A DNA stretch of 64,000 nucleotides, taken from contig NC_007964.1 in the NCBI RefSeq assembly GCF_000013885.1, positions 1,412,001 to 1,476,000 on the forward strand, given 5' to 3'. Origin of the DNA: Nitrobacter hamburgensis X14. Lineage in GTDB: Bacteria > Pseudomonadota > Alphaproteobacteria > Rhizobiales > Xanthobacteraceae. A program made the position numbers and the translations under genes. A model generated the notes under the pieces. That model made no database searches and was not told where the DNA came from. It worked only from the letters and a program-made list of their open reading frames with translations. Below are positions 23,989 to 33,623 of this stretch, piece after piece. Numbering within the stretch: the first letter of the stretch is position 1; each line of letters starts with the position of its first letter.

Positions 23989-24066
23989 CGTCATTCCGGA
24001 AGCTGCGCAGCAGCTATCCGGAATCTCGAAATTCCGGGTTCACGCTTCGCGTGCCGCGGAATGACA
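23989..24066. repeat. palindromic intergenic repeat between mraY and murD
   Basis: CGTCATTCCGGA at the left pairs with the CGCGGAATGAC type sequence at the right, with internal short inverted repeats (GCTGCGCAGCAGC and CCGGAATCTCGAAATTCCGG). This is a typical rhizobial REP-like element. Confidence 0.7.
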
Positions 24067-24076
24067 AGGTATTCAC

Positions 24077-25477
24077 ATGATCCCCGTCACCTCCTTCGCC
24101 GGCAAGACGGTCGCGGTGTTCGGCCTTGGCGGCTCCGGCCTTGCAAGCTGTCACGCGCTGAAGGCCGGCGGCGCCGAAGTGATCGCGGGCGACGACAACG
24201 CCGACAATCTCGCCAAGGTGGCGCAGGCCGGCTTCATCACTGCCGATCTGCGCAACGTATCGTGGGTAAATTTCGCCGCGCTGGTGCTGGCGCCCGGCGT
24301 GCCGCTGACCCATCCGAAGCCGCACTGGAGTGTGCTGGCGGCACGACAGGCCGGCGTCGAGGTGATCGGCGATATCGAACTGTTCTGCCGCGAGCGCGCA
24401 CGCCACGCGCCCGATGCGCCCTTCGTCGCCATCACCGGCACCAACGGCAAGTCCACCACCACGGCGCTGGTCGCGCATCTGATGCGCGAGGCCGGGCACG
24501 ACGTGCAGATGGGCGGCAACATCGGCACCGCGATCCTGTCGCTGGAGCCGCCGCGCAAGGGGCGTGTGCATGTGATCGAGATGTCGTCGTACCAGATCGA
24601 CCTCACGCCCTCGCTCGATCCGACCGTCGGCATCCTGCTCAATGTCAGTCCCGATCATCTCGATCGCCACGGCACCATCGAGCATTACGCGGCGGTGAAG
24701 GAACGGCTGATCGCCGCCGTGCAGCCGCATGGCACGGCTGTCGTCGGCGTCGACGATATCTGGAGCCGCACCGCGGCGGATCGCATCGAACAGGCCGGCA
24801 AGCGCGTGGTGCGCGTCTCGGTGAAGCGGCCGCTGGCGGATGGCATCAGCGTCGATCACGACAGGATCGTGCGCGCCTCCGGTGGCGCGCAGGCCGAAAT
24901 CGCCGATATCGGCGGCATCGGCTCGCTGCGCGGGCGGCACAATGCGCAGAATGCCGCGTGCGCTTCGGCGGCGGCGCTCGCGCTCGGCGTCGGCCGCGAC
25001 ATCCTGCAACAGGACTTGCGCAGTTTTCCCGGCCTCGCGCACCGCATGGAACAGGTGGGACGCAAGGCCAACGTGCTGTTCGTCAACGACTCCAAGGGCA
25101 CCAATGCCGACGCCACCGAAAAGGCGCTGTCGTCCTTCGCCGAGATTTTCTGGATCGCGGGCGGCAAGCCGAAAAGCGGCGGCATCGCCCCGCTCGCCGA
25201 GTTATTCCCGCGCATCCGGAAAGCCTATCTGATCGGCGAGGCGGCGGAGGAATTCGCGGGCACGCTGGAGGGCAGGGTGGTTTACGAGATCAGCGGGACG
25301 CTGGAGGCCGCAGTGCCTGCCGCCGCGCGTGATGCGGAAGGCTCCGGCCTTGCGGACGCCGTGGTGCTGTTGTCGCCGGCCTGCGCTTCGTTCGATCAGT
25401 TCCGCAATTTCGAGGCTCGCGGCGACCGTTTCCGCGAGCTGGTGCGGGCGCTGCCGGGCGTGACGCCGGTCGCGTGA
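24077..25477 (+). CDS. murD: UDP-MurNAc-L-alanine:D-glutamate ligase
   Basis: A 466-residue Mur ligase adding D-Glu as second residue of the stem peptide. The N-terminal Rossmann-like domain carries VFGLGGSGLASCHALK; the ATP loop ITGTNGKSTTTALVAHL lies at about residues 118-134; NVSPDHLDRHGT and FVNDSKGTNADAT, then LLSPACASFDQFRNFEARG complete the family set. ATG at 24077 directly follows a palindromic repeat, so transcription must pass through that hairpin from mraY. Confidence 0.96.
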   Translation: MIPVTSFAGKTVAVFGLGGSGLASCHALKAGGAEVIAGDDNADNLAKVAQAGFITADLRNVSWVNFAALVLAPGVPLTHPKPHWSVLAARQAGVEVIGDIELFCRERARHAPDAPFVAITGTNGKSTTTALVAHLMREAGHDVQMGGNIGTAILSLEPPRKGRVHVIEMSSYQIDLTPSLDPTVGILLNVSPDHLDRHGTIEHYAAVKERLIAAVQPHGTAVVGVDDIWSRTAADRIEQAGKRVVRVSVKRPLADGISVDHDRIVRASGGAQAEIADIGGIGSLRGRHNAQNAACASAAALALGVGRDILQQDLRSFPGLAHRMEQVGRKANVLFVNDSKGTNADATEKALSSFAEIFWIAGGKPKSGGIAPLAELFPRIRKAYLIGEAAEEFAGTLEGRVVYEISGTLEAAVPAAARDAEGSGLADAVVLLSPACASFDQFRNFEARGDRFRELVRALPGVTPVA

Positions 25478-25502
25478 GGCCGCACCTCGGTTATTCTCAC
25501 GT

Positions 25503-25598
25503 CGTCACCCGCGAAGGCGGGTGACCCAGTATTCCGTGGCGTCTGCGAATGATCGAAAGTTGCGGCGTACTGGATACCCGCCTTCGCGGGTATGACGG
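25503..25598. repeat. palindromic intergenic repeat between murD and ftsW
   Basis: CGTCACCCGCGAAGGCGGGT on the left and ACCCGCCTTCGCGGGTATGA on the right form imperfect 28-30 base arms around a 40-base centre. This is the common proteobacterial REP-like pattern. Confidence 0.75.
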
Positions 25599-25690
25599 GG
25601 GATATGGTCCGAAAACTTGTCCAGCTTCCTTAACCCTCCGGTAACCATGATGGGGGACCAATGGGATGATCTCCGCCCGCAGGACCCGCC

Positions 25691-26839
25691 ATGATTTCAC
25701 GTGAACAACGCACGCCGCTCTCGGAATGGTGGTGGACCGTGGATCGGCTGCTGCTGGCGGCCATGGTGCTTCTGATGCTGACCGGCGTGGTGCTGTCGCT
25801 GGCGGCCAGTCCCTCGGTCGCGACCCGGATCGGGCTCGATCCATTTCACTTCTTTCATCGTCACGTGCTGTTTCTGCTGCCGTCGATTATCGTGATGGTC
25901 GGCGTGTCGTTCCTGTCGCCGCGCCAGATCCGCCGTTCGGCGCTGATCGTATTTGCGCTCAGCGTCGTATTGATCGTGGCCACGCTCTGGCTTGGGCCCG
26001 AGGTGAAGGGCGCGAAACGCTGGATCACGATCCTCGGCGTCAATATCCAGGCTTCGGAATCCGCAAAACCCGCCTTCGTCGTGCTGGTGGCGTGGCTGTT
26101 TTCGGAGTCCGCGCGCAAGCCCGAGATGCCGGCGACGTCGATGGCGCTCGCGCTGCTTCTGGGAGTGGTGACGCTCCTGGTGCTGGAGCCGGACTTCGGC
26201 CAGACCATGCTCATCCTGATGGTGTGGGGTGCGCTGTTCTTCATTGCCGGCATGCGCATCATCTGGGTGTTCGGGCTGGCGGGCACGGCGGCCGCCGGGC
26301 TATTCGCCGCCTACATGCTGGTGCCGCACGTCGCGACCCGCATCCAGCGCTTCATGGATCCGGCCTCGGGCGATACCTTCCAGGTCGATACCGCGATGGA
26401 GGCATTTGCCAACGGCGGCTGGTTCGGGCTCGGTCCCGGCGAGGGTATCGCCAAGCGGAGTCTTCCGGACAGTCACACCGACTTCGTGTTCGCCGTCGGC
26501 GCGGAAGAGTTCGGCATCATTATGTGCCTCGGGCTGCTGGCGCTGTTCACCTTCATCGTCATCCGTACGCTGTCGCGCGCCTACGCGTCGGAGGACCTGT
26601 TCTCGCGCTTTGCGGCGTCCGGGCTCGCGATCATGTTCGGCGTGCAGGCGGCCATCAACATGGCGGTCAACCTGCATCTGATCCCCGCCAAGGGCATGAC
26701 GCTGCCGTTCATTTCCTATGGCGGCTCGTCGATGGTCTCGCTCGCTTACGGCGTCGGCATGATGCTGGCGCTGACGCGGCAGCGGTCGCGCACGGAAATG
26801 GAATCGATCGGCGACGCCGCCGCTGCCAGCTACGCTTGA
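25691..26839 (+). CDS. ftsW: lipid II polymerase FtsW
   Basis: A 382-residue SEDS-family protein with about ten transmembrane helices. It polymerises lipid II at the septum together with FtsI. Visible family marks are GAKRWI, QASESAKPAFVVLVAW, LVLEPDFGQTMLI (with the catalytic Asp region), the FFGLGPGEG-like GGWFGLGPGEGIAKRSLPDS, and MTLPFISYGGSSMVSLAYGV. Start: ATG at 25691, beginning MISREQRTPLSEWWWTVDRL. It is flanked on both sides by palindromic repeats. Confidence 0.96.
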   Translation: MISREQRTPLSEWWWTVDRLLLAAMVLLMLTGVVLSLAASPSVATRIGLDPFHFFHRHVLFLLPSIIVMVGVSFLSPRQIRRSALIVFALSVVLIVATLWLGPEVKGAKRWITILGVNIQASESAKPAFVVLVAWLFSESARKPEMPATSMALALLLGVVTLLVLEPDFGQTMLILMVWGALFFIAGMRIIWVFGLAGTAAAGLFAAYMLVPHVATRIQRFMDPASGDTFQVDTAMEAFANGGWFGLGPGEGIAKRSLPDSHTDFVFAVGAEEFGIIMCLGLLALFTFIVIRTLSRAYASEDLFSRFAASGLAIMFGVQAAINMAVNLHLIPAKGMTLPFISYGGSSMVSLAYGVGMMLALTRQRSRTEMESIGDAAAASYA

Positions 26840-26861
26840 CGTGGCACTGCTGAAGAAACTC

Positions 26862-26938
26862 CGTCATTGCGAGCGTAGCGAAGCAATCCAGTTCTTCTCT
26901 TTCGGTTCCTGGATTGCTTCGCTACGCTCGCAATGACG
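26862..26938. repeat. perfect 30-bp inverted repeat between ftsW and murG
   Basis: The arms at 26862-26891 and 26909-26938 are perfectly complementary (CGTCATTGCGAGCGTAGCGA... ) around a 17-base loop. The element is the widespread ATTGCGAGCGTAGCGAAGCA palindrome of Bradyrhizobium-type genomes. No T-run follows, so it is more likely a mobile or mRNA-stability element than a terminator. Confidence 0.85.
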
Positions 26939-26955
26939 TTCGGAATGCAAATCTC

Positions 26956-28068
26956 ATGACCACTACGCCTCTCATTCTCCTCGCTGCCGGCGGCACCGGG
27001 GGACACCTGTTTCCCGCCGAGGCGCTCGGTGTCGAACTGATGAAGCGGGACTTGCGCGTGCGGCTGGTGACGGACTCGCGCGCGCTGCGCTACAGCGGGC
27101 TGTTCTCGAAGGACATGACCGACGTGGTGCCAAGCGAGACGGTGCGCGGCCGCTCGCCGCTGGCGCTGGCGCGCACCGGGTTGATGCTCGCGACCGGCAC
27201 CGTCGTCGCGCTCAACCTGATGCGCCGTCTGAAGCCGGCCGCCGTGATCGGATTCGGCGGCTATCCGACCTTGCCGCCGCTGATCGCCGCACGGCTCAAA
27301 GGCATTCCGACCGTGATCCACGACGCCAACGCGGTGATGGGCCGCGCCAACCGCTTGCTGTCGCGCCGCGTCAACGCCATCGCCACCTCGCTGCCCGGCG
27401 TGCTCGACAAGGAACCGTCGCTGATCGGCAAGACCACGACGACCGGCACGCCGATGCGGCCTGCGATTCTCGCCGCTTCCACGGTGCCGTTTGCGACTCC
27501 AGGATCGGACGGCCCGCTCCGCGTGCTCGTGGTCGGCGGCAGCCAGGGCGCGCGGGTGATGTCGGATATCGTGCCGGGCGCGATCGAAAAGCTTGGATCG
27601 CCGCTGTGGCAGCGGCTGGTTTTGACCCAACAGGTGCGCGACGAAGACATGGCGCGGGTTCGCGCGGTCTACGAGCGACTCCGGATCAACGCCGAGCTGG
27701 CGCCGTTCTTCGCCGACCTGCCGTCACGGCTGGCGTCGAGTCACATCATCGTCTCCCGCTCGGGCGCAGGCACGGTGGCCGAACTCGGAGCCATTGGTCG
27801 TCCCTCTATTCTCGTGCCGCTGCCCGGCGCGATCGATCAGGATCAGTTCGCCAATGCCGGCGTACTCGCCGATGTCGGCGGCGCGATCCGCATCGTGCAA
27901 TCGGATTTCACCCCGGATCGCTTGGCCGCCGAACTGTCCGCGCTGGCCGCCGATCCGGCGCGGCTCGCTGCGATGGCTGCCGCCGCGCGCACCGTGGGTC
28001 GCCTCGACGCCGCCGAACGGTTGGCTGATCTGGTGATGAAGGTGGCGCGACTCGATTCGCCGGCATGA
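26956..28068 (+). CDS. murG: UDP-GlcNAc:lipid I GlcNAc transferase MurG
   Basis: A 370-residue GT-B fold glycosyltransferase that converts lipid I to lipid II at the inner face of the membrane. AAGGTGGHLFPAEAL is the N-terminal glycine-rich loop, GFGGYPTLPPLIAA follows, and the C-terminal domain has VVGGSQGARVMSD, SRSGAGTVAELGAIGRPSIL and PLPGAIDQDQFANA, which bind UDP-GlcNAc. The ATG at 26956 is used; an open frame upstream merely translates the palindromic repeat. murC follows after a 101-base gap. Confidence 0.96.
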   Translation: MTTTPLILLAAGGTGGHLFPAEALGVELMKRDLRVRLVTDSRALRYSGLFSKDMTDVVPSETVRGRSPLALARTGLMLATGTVVALNLMRRLKPAAVIGFGGYPTLPPLIAARLKGIPTVIHDANAVMGRANRLLSRRVNAIATSLPGVLDKEPSLIGKTTTTGTPMRPAILAASTVPFATPGSDGPLRVLVVGGSQGARVMSDIVPGAIEKLGSPLWQRLVLTQQVRDEDMARVRAVYERLRINAELAPFFADLPSRLASSHIIVSRSGAGTVAELGAIGRPSILVPLPGAIDQDQFANAGVLADVGGAIRIVQSDFTPDRLAAELSALAADPARLAAMAAAARTVGRLDAAERLADLVMKVARLDSPA

Positions 28069-28169
28069 CCGCTTGACATTTGCCGTCATGGCCGGACTTG
28101 TTCCGGCCAACGCCGAGTGCCGGCGAGTCCCGGGTAGCGGGCATCAGGACTTTTGCGAGAACACGACCC

Positions 28170-29573
<1,404 letters not shown>

Positions 29574-29605
29574 GCACGCGCTTGGGATAGGCAAGGAGAA
29601 TGGAT

Positions 29606-30085
29606 ATGGCCGTTCTCAGCGACGAGACATGGCGGCGCCATGCCAATCCGTGGAGCGTGTGGACGCGTTACGCGGCGTTTCCGTTGCTGGTTCTTGCAGT
29701 GTGGAGCTATCACGCTATCGGCTGGTGGGCCGTCGTGCCGGTAGCGGTCACGGTCGGTTTCCTTTACATCAATCCATGGCTCTTCCCGCCGCCGCGCTCG
29801 ACCCGAAGCTGGGCATCGAAGGCCGTGTTGGGCGAACGTGTCTGGCTGAAGGAGGGCAAATGTTTCCTTCCGGATCAAAATCCACGGTTTTTTCTCGTGC
29901 TGACCGCGATAGCGCTGGCGAATATCTCTGCTTTGGGCTGGGGAATTGTGCAATCCGATGCGGCATTAATGATTGTGAGCACTGTCAATGTGCTGGCAGG
30001 CAAGTCATGGTTCAATGATCGCATGGTCTGGCTGTTTAGCGAGCGGGTGCGAACAAGCGCTGAATATCAGAGCTGGCTGTATTGA
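29606..30085 (+). CDS. DUF6653-like membrane protein inside the dcw cluster
   Basis: A 159-residue protein beginning MAVLSDETWRRHANPWSVWT. Several hydrophobic segments (about residues 26-40, 43-58, 97-117 and 119-137) alternate with conserved-looking soluble blocks such as NPWLFPPPRSTRSWASKAVL, GERVWL and WFNDRMVWLFSER, the pattern of the DUF6653 family. No function is known. ATG at 29606 suits the AAGGAG site better than ATG at 29600. The stop codon overlaps the murB ATG (TGATG), so the two are translationally coupled. Its place between murC and murB is not part of the usual dcw order. Confidence 0.7.
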   Translation: MAVLSDETWRRHANPWSVWTRYAAFPLLVLAVWSYHAIGWWAVVPVAVTVGFLYINPWLFPPPRSTRSWASKAVLGERVWLKEGKCFLPDQNPRFFLVLTAIALANISALGWGIVQSDAALMIVSTVNVLAGKSWFNDRMVWLFSERVRTSAEYQSWLY

Positions 30086-31002
30086 TGTTTGCCGACATCA
30101 CGACAAAACTGAAATCGCAGATGCCCGAGTTGCGCGGGCGGATGCTGGCGAACGAGCCGCTGGCGCCGCTGACATGGTTTCGCGTCGGCGGTCCGGCGCA
30201 GGTGCTGTTCACGCCGGCCGACGAGAACGACCTCGCCTATTTCCTGCGCCATCTGCCGGAGGAAATTCCGATCTACTGCATCGGCGTCGGCTCCAACCTG
30301 ATCGTGCGCGACCGCGGCCTGCCGGGTGTGGTGATCCGGCTCGCGCCGCGCGGATTCGGTGAGGTCACGACCGATGGCGACACCGTGCACGCCGGCGCCG
30401 CCGCGCTCGACAAGCGCGTCGCGGAAGCGGCGGCCGCGGCTGATATCGGCGGGCTCGAATTCTATTTCGGCATTCCCGGTACCATCGGTGGCGCGCTGCG
30501 CATGAATGCCGGCGCCAACGGCAGCGAAACGAAGGATGTTCTGGTTGAGGCGCGCGCCGTCAGCCGCCGTGGCGACAAGATCACGGTCGACAATGCCGGG
30601 ATGAAGTTCGAATACCGCAACAGCGCGATCTATCCGTCGGTCATCTTCACCGGCGGGACGTTTCGCGGGCGCAGGGCCGAACCAGAGGCGATCCGCGCGC
30701 GCATGAACGAGGTGCAGAGTCACCGCGAGACCGTGCAGCCGATCCGCGAAAAGACCGGCGGCTCGACCTTCAAGAATCCGCCGGGGCAGAGTGCGTGGAA
30801 GCTGATCGACGCCGCCGGGATGCGCGGCCATCGCGTCGGCGGCGCGCAGGTGTCGGAGATGCACTGCAATTTCCTCATCAACACCGGCGAGGCCACCGCG
30901 CGCGACATCGAAACCCTGGGCGAGACCGTGCGCGCGCGGGTGAAGGAGCACGCTGGCGTCGATCTGCAATGGGAAATCAAGCGGATCGGGTTAGAAGCAT
31001 GA
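30085..31002 (+). CDS. murB: UDP-N-acetylenolpyruvoylglucosamine reductase
   Basis: A 305-residue FAD enzyme that reduces UDP-GlcNAc-enolpyruvate to UDP-MurNAc. TWFRVGGPAQVLFTP and IGVGSNLIVRD bind FAD, GLEFYFGIPGTIGGALRMNA is the central motif, and GGSTFKNPPGQSAWKLID carries the catalytic Ser of type I MurB. The ATG at 30085 overlaps the preceding stop codon; TTG three bases earlier is less likely. The stop codon TGA (31000-31002) is provided by the start of a dispersed repeat, so the C-terminus (RIGLEA) ends at the repeat border. Confidence 0.95.
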   Translation: MFADITTKLKSQMPELRGRMLANEPLAPLTWFRVGGPAQVLFTPADENDLAYFLRHLPEEIPIYCIGVGSNLIVRDRGLPGVVIRLAPRGFGEVTTDGDTVHAGAAALDKRVAEAAAAADIGGLEFYFGIPGTIGGALRMNAGANGSETKDVLVEARAVSRRGDKITVDNAGMKFEYRNSAIYPSVIFTGGTFRGRRAEPEAIRARMNEVQSHRETVQPIREKTGGSTFKNPPGQSAWKLIDAAGMRGHRVGGAQVSEMHCNFLINTGEATARDIETLGETVRARVKEHAGVDLQWEIKRIGLEA

Positions 31003-31099
31003 TCCCGAAAAGTGGAAACCGGTTTTCGGATAAGATCATGCTCAATCAAAAAGATTAAGGCTAGAGTCTGATTCAACGTAGTCGAATCAGACTCCAAGA
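30997..31099 (+). repeat. dispersed mosaic repeat, family 1 (copy a)
   Basis: Two hairpins: GCATGATCCCGAAAAGTGG with its partner ending GATCATGC, then GAGTCTGATTC (31064-31074) pairing with GAATCAGACTC (31084-31094). The second hairpin holds four GANTC sequences. Other copies lie at 38280 and 51940. Confidence 0.85.
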
Positions 31100-31107
31100 G
31101 TAGGCCG

Positions 31108-32130
31108 ATGCGCATCACCATTCTTTTTGGCGGCAGCAACAAGGAGCGTCTCGTCTCGGTGGCGAGCGCGCAGGCGCTGCACCGCGCCCTGCCGGAGGCG
31201 GACCTGTGGTTCTGGGATATACGTGACGATGTCCATAACGTGCGTTCCGAGGTGCTGCTTGATCATGCGCGGCCGTTCGAGGACGAGTTCGTCCCCGGCG
31301 GGACCAGTATGCCGTTTGAGCAGGCGCTCGACCGGGCCAGGGCCGAGGGCCGCGTGCTGGTGCTCGGCCTTCATGGCGGCCGCGCCGAAAACGGCGAGCT
31401 GCAGGCGATGTGCGAACTGCGCGGCATTCCCTTTACAGGATCGGGCTCGGCCGCCTCGCACCTTGCGTTCGACAAGGTCGCGGCCAAGCGGTTCGCGGCG
31501 TTGGCGGGCGTCACCACGCCTGCCGGCGTACCGCTGGAGGAAATCGACCGCGCATTCGCCGAGCACGGCCGGCTGATCGCAAAGCCCGCGCGCGACGGAT
31601 CGAGCTATGGACTGATCTTCGTCAACGCGAAGCAGGATTTCGTTGCCGTCCGCCATGCGGCGAAGACCGAGGAATATGTGATCGAGCCGTTCGTGTCCGG
31701 CATCGAGGCGACCTGCGGCGTGCTGGAGCGCTCCGACGGCACCGTCGTCGCGCTTCCGCCGGTCGAGATTGTGCCGGCGGAGGGCCGGTTCGACTACGCC
31801 TCGAAATATCTGGCCCAAACGACGCAGGAGATCTGCCCCGGCCGGTTTTCGTCCTCTATCACCGCGCGGATCATGGATCACGCGCTGCGGGCGCATCGTG
31901 CACTGTCTTGCCGTGGCTATTCCCGCACCGACTTCATCGTGACCGGCAAGGAACCGGTCTATCTCGAGACCAACACCCTGCCGGGTCTGACCGCGGCCTC
32001 GCTCTATCCCAAGGCGCTCAAGGCGCAGGGGATCGGATTCGCGGATTTTCTACGCGATCAGATCGTACTTGCCGAAAAGGCCGGCCGCCCGGCTCATAGC
32101 GTTTTCAGCGAAGCATGTCCTCGGGCGTGA
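31108..32130 (+). CDS. ddlB: D-alanine--D-alanine ligase
   Basis: A 340-residue ATP-grasp ligase making the D-Ala-D-Ala dipeptide used by MurF. LFGGSNKERLVSVASAQAL is the N-terminal motif, LGLHGGRAENGELQAMCELR the substrate region, then FTGSGSAASHLAFDKVAAKR, KPARDGSSYGL and YLETNTLPGLTAASLYPKA, which carry ATP and metal ligands. It is longer than typical DdlB (about 306 residues). The last 11 codons (VFSEACPRA and stop) are encoded by a dispersed repeat, so the natural C-terminus has been replaced or extended. Confidence 0.93.
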   Translation: MRITILFGGSNKERLVSVASAQALHRALPEADLWFWDIRDDVHNVRSEVLLDHARPFEDEFVPGGTSMPFEQALDRARAEGRVLVLGLHGGRAENGELQAMCELRGIPFTGSGSAASHLAFDKVAAKRFAALAGVTTPAGVPLEEIDRAFAEHGRLIAKPARDGSSYGLIFVNAKQDFVAVRHAAKTEEYVIEPFVSGIEATCGVLERSDGTVVALPPVEIVPAEGRFDYASKYLAQTTQEICPGRFSSSITARIMDHALRAHRALSCRGYSRTDFIVTGKEPVYLETNTLPGLTAASLYPKALKAQGIGFADFLRDQIVLAEKAGRPAHSVFSEACPRA

Positions 32131-32220
32131 CCCGAGGATGGGGACCGGTTCGCGTGAAGAAAACGCGTCAAAATTAAAACAGCCTCGCTTCTGATTCCGT
32201 CAGAAGCGAAAAGGCTCTGG
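32096..32220 (+). repeat. dispersed repeat, family 2 (copy b)
   Basis: Begins CATAGCGTTTTCAGCGAAGC, runs through GGACCGGTTCGCGTGAAGAA and ends with the hairpin GCTTCTGATTCCGTCAGAAGC. It supplies the ddlB stop codon. Compare copies at 14147 (minus) and 38441. Confidence 0.8.
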
Positions 32221-32582
32221 GCTGGCCGCCGGGTGAGGGAACCCGCCGGGGCGTGCGGACGGCCCGGATCGGCCGCGGCCGGAAAGCCGCAAGGCATTCT
32301 TTTATCGTATCAAAACGCGGCCTGCCCGCACCGGTTTTACACTTTGTTTACCAGGACGTCCGAAGGTTAACGCTGGCGGCGCATGTGGCGCTTGGCTGCC
32401 GGGGCGTGAGCTGGTGCGGATTTTCCGCTTCGACGATCGCATCGAGGGAACAGCGGACCTGCGGCGAGGTCGGCGCCCTGCCCGGAATCGCCAGGATGTT
32501 GCGCGTGTCCCCTGATCTGAAGTTCCTGCGTTCGGCGCTGCGGGTAAGCGGGGCGGGGCAAAACGTGTGACGGGTTCGCGCA
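32221..32582. other. intergenic region before ftsQ
   Basis: No gene seen. The GC-rich first half is followed by a more AT-rich stretch (TTTTACACTTTGTTTACC) that could hold a promoter for ftsQAZ; no element is clear enough to name. Confidence 0.4.
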
Positions 32583-33623
32583 ATGGATGGTGGAGGTCGT
32601 CTCGATCGGTCGTTGAGATCGCCGGGGTCCAAGGCTGACTCGCTGAAGAGGGCTGACTCGCTGAGGGGGGCTGGCCTGCTGAAGGAGGCCAACCTGATCA
32701 GGCTGGCCGCCAGCGGCGCAGGCATTCTGCTGCGCGAGCAGATCGCGAAGCTGAAGCGCGCCCGGGCGGAACGTCTCGACGCGCGCGCCAGAAATCCAAA
32801 CCGTGCGATCACCTTTCTCGAGCGTCATGTTCCGCGCCGGCTCGGCGCGGCCCTGACCATCATCATCCTCGGCGGCAGCGCCGCGCTGGGCGTCGTCGCG
32901 GGCGGGCACGTCGATGCGGCGATCGGCGCCTTAAGCGACACCCGCAATGCGCTCGCCAATGCCGCGGGCTTCCGCATCACCTCCGTCACCGTCAACGGCC
33001 GCACGCAATTGACGCAGGACGAGGTGCTGGCCGCCGGCGGCGTCAACGGCCGTTCCTCGCTCTTGTTCCTCGATGCCTCCGGCGTGCGTGATCGCCTGAA
33101 GGCCGATCCGTGGATCGCGGACGCGACCGTGCTGAAGCTTTATCCGGGCGCGCTGCAGATCGACATCACCGAGCGTCGCCCTTTCGCGCTGTGGCAGGAG
33201 AACGGCAAGCTCTCGGTGATCACGGATGACGGAACCGTGCTGGAACCCTACGTCACCCGCCGTTTTGCGTCGCTGCCGCTCGTGGTCGGCAAGGGGGCGG
33301 AAACCCGCGCCAGGGATTTCCTCGCGCTGGTTGCGAATTATCCGGTGGTGAACAGTCAGCTCAAGGCGGCGATCTTCGTCGGCGAGCGGCGCTGGAATCT
33401 GCGCCTCAAGGACGGACTCGACATCCGGCTTCCGGAGACCGACGTCGGCCGCGCGCTGGCCGCGCTCGTGAAATACGACAGGGAAGACAAGCTGCTGTCG
33501 CGTGACATCACCGCCATCGACATGCGGCTGCCCGGCCGCCTGACCGTGCGGCTTTCGGAAGAGGCCGCGAAGGCGCGCGAAGAGCAGTTCAAGAAGTCCA
33601 GCAAAAAGGCCGGCAGCGCATGA
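32583..33623 (+). CDS. ftsQ: cell division protein FtsQ
   Basis: A 346-residue bitopic divisome protein. A basic cytoplasmic N-terminus of about 85 residues precedes one transmembrane segment (about 88-108), then the POTRA domain (FRITSVTVNGRTQLTQDEVL) and the FtsQ beta domain (DPWIADATVLKLYPGALQID, ITERRPFALWQ). Residues 18-41 contain four imperfect hexapeptide repeats: ADSLKR, ADSLRG, AGLLKE, ANLIRL. The stop overlaps the ftsA ATG, implying coupling. FtsQ binds FtsL/FtsB and recruits later division proteins. Confidence 0.93.
   Translation: MDGGGRLDRSLRSPGSKADSLKRADSLRGAGLLKEANLIRLAASGAGILLREQIAKLKRARAERLDARARNPNRAITFLERHVPRRLGAALTIIILGGSAALGVVAGGHVDAAIGALSDTRNALANAAGFRITSVTVNGRTQLTQDEVLAAGGVNGRSSLLFLDASGVRDRLKADPWIADATVLKLYPGALQIDITERRPFALWQENGKLSVITDDGTVLEPYVTRRFASLPLVVGKGAETRARDFLALVANYPVVNSQLKAAIFVGERRWNLRLKDGLDIRLPETDVGRALAALVKYDREDKLLSRDITAIDMRLPGRLTVRLSEEAAKAREEQFKKSSKKAGSA

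Noticed and set aside
26862..26938. Perfect 30-bp inverted repeat as transcription terminator of ftsW
   Set aside because: No T-run follows, and the same palindrome type is a known dispersed intergenic repeat.
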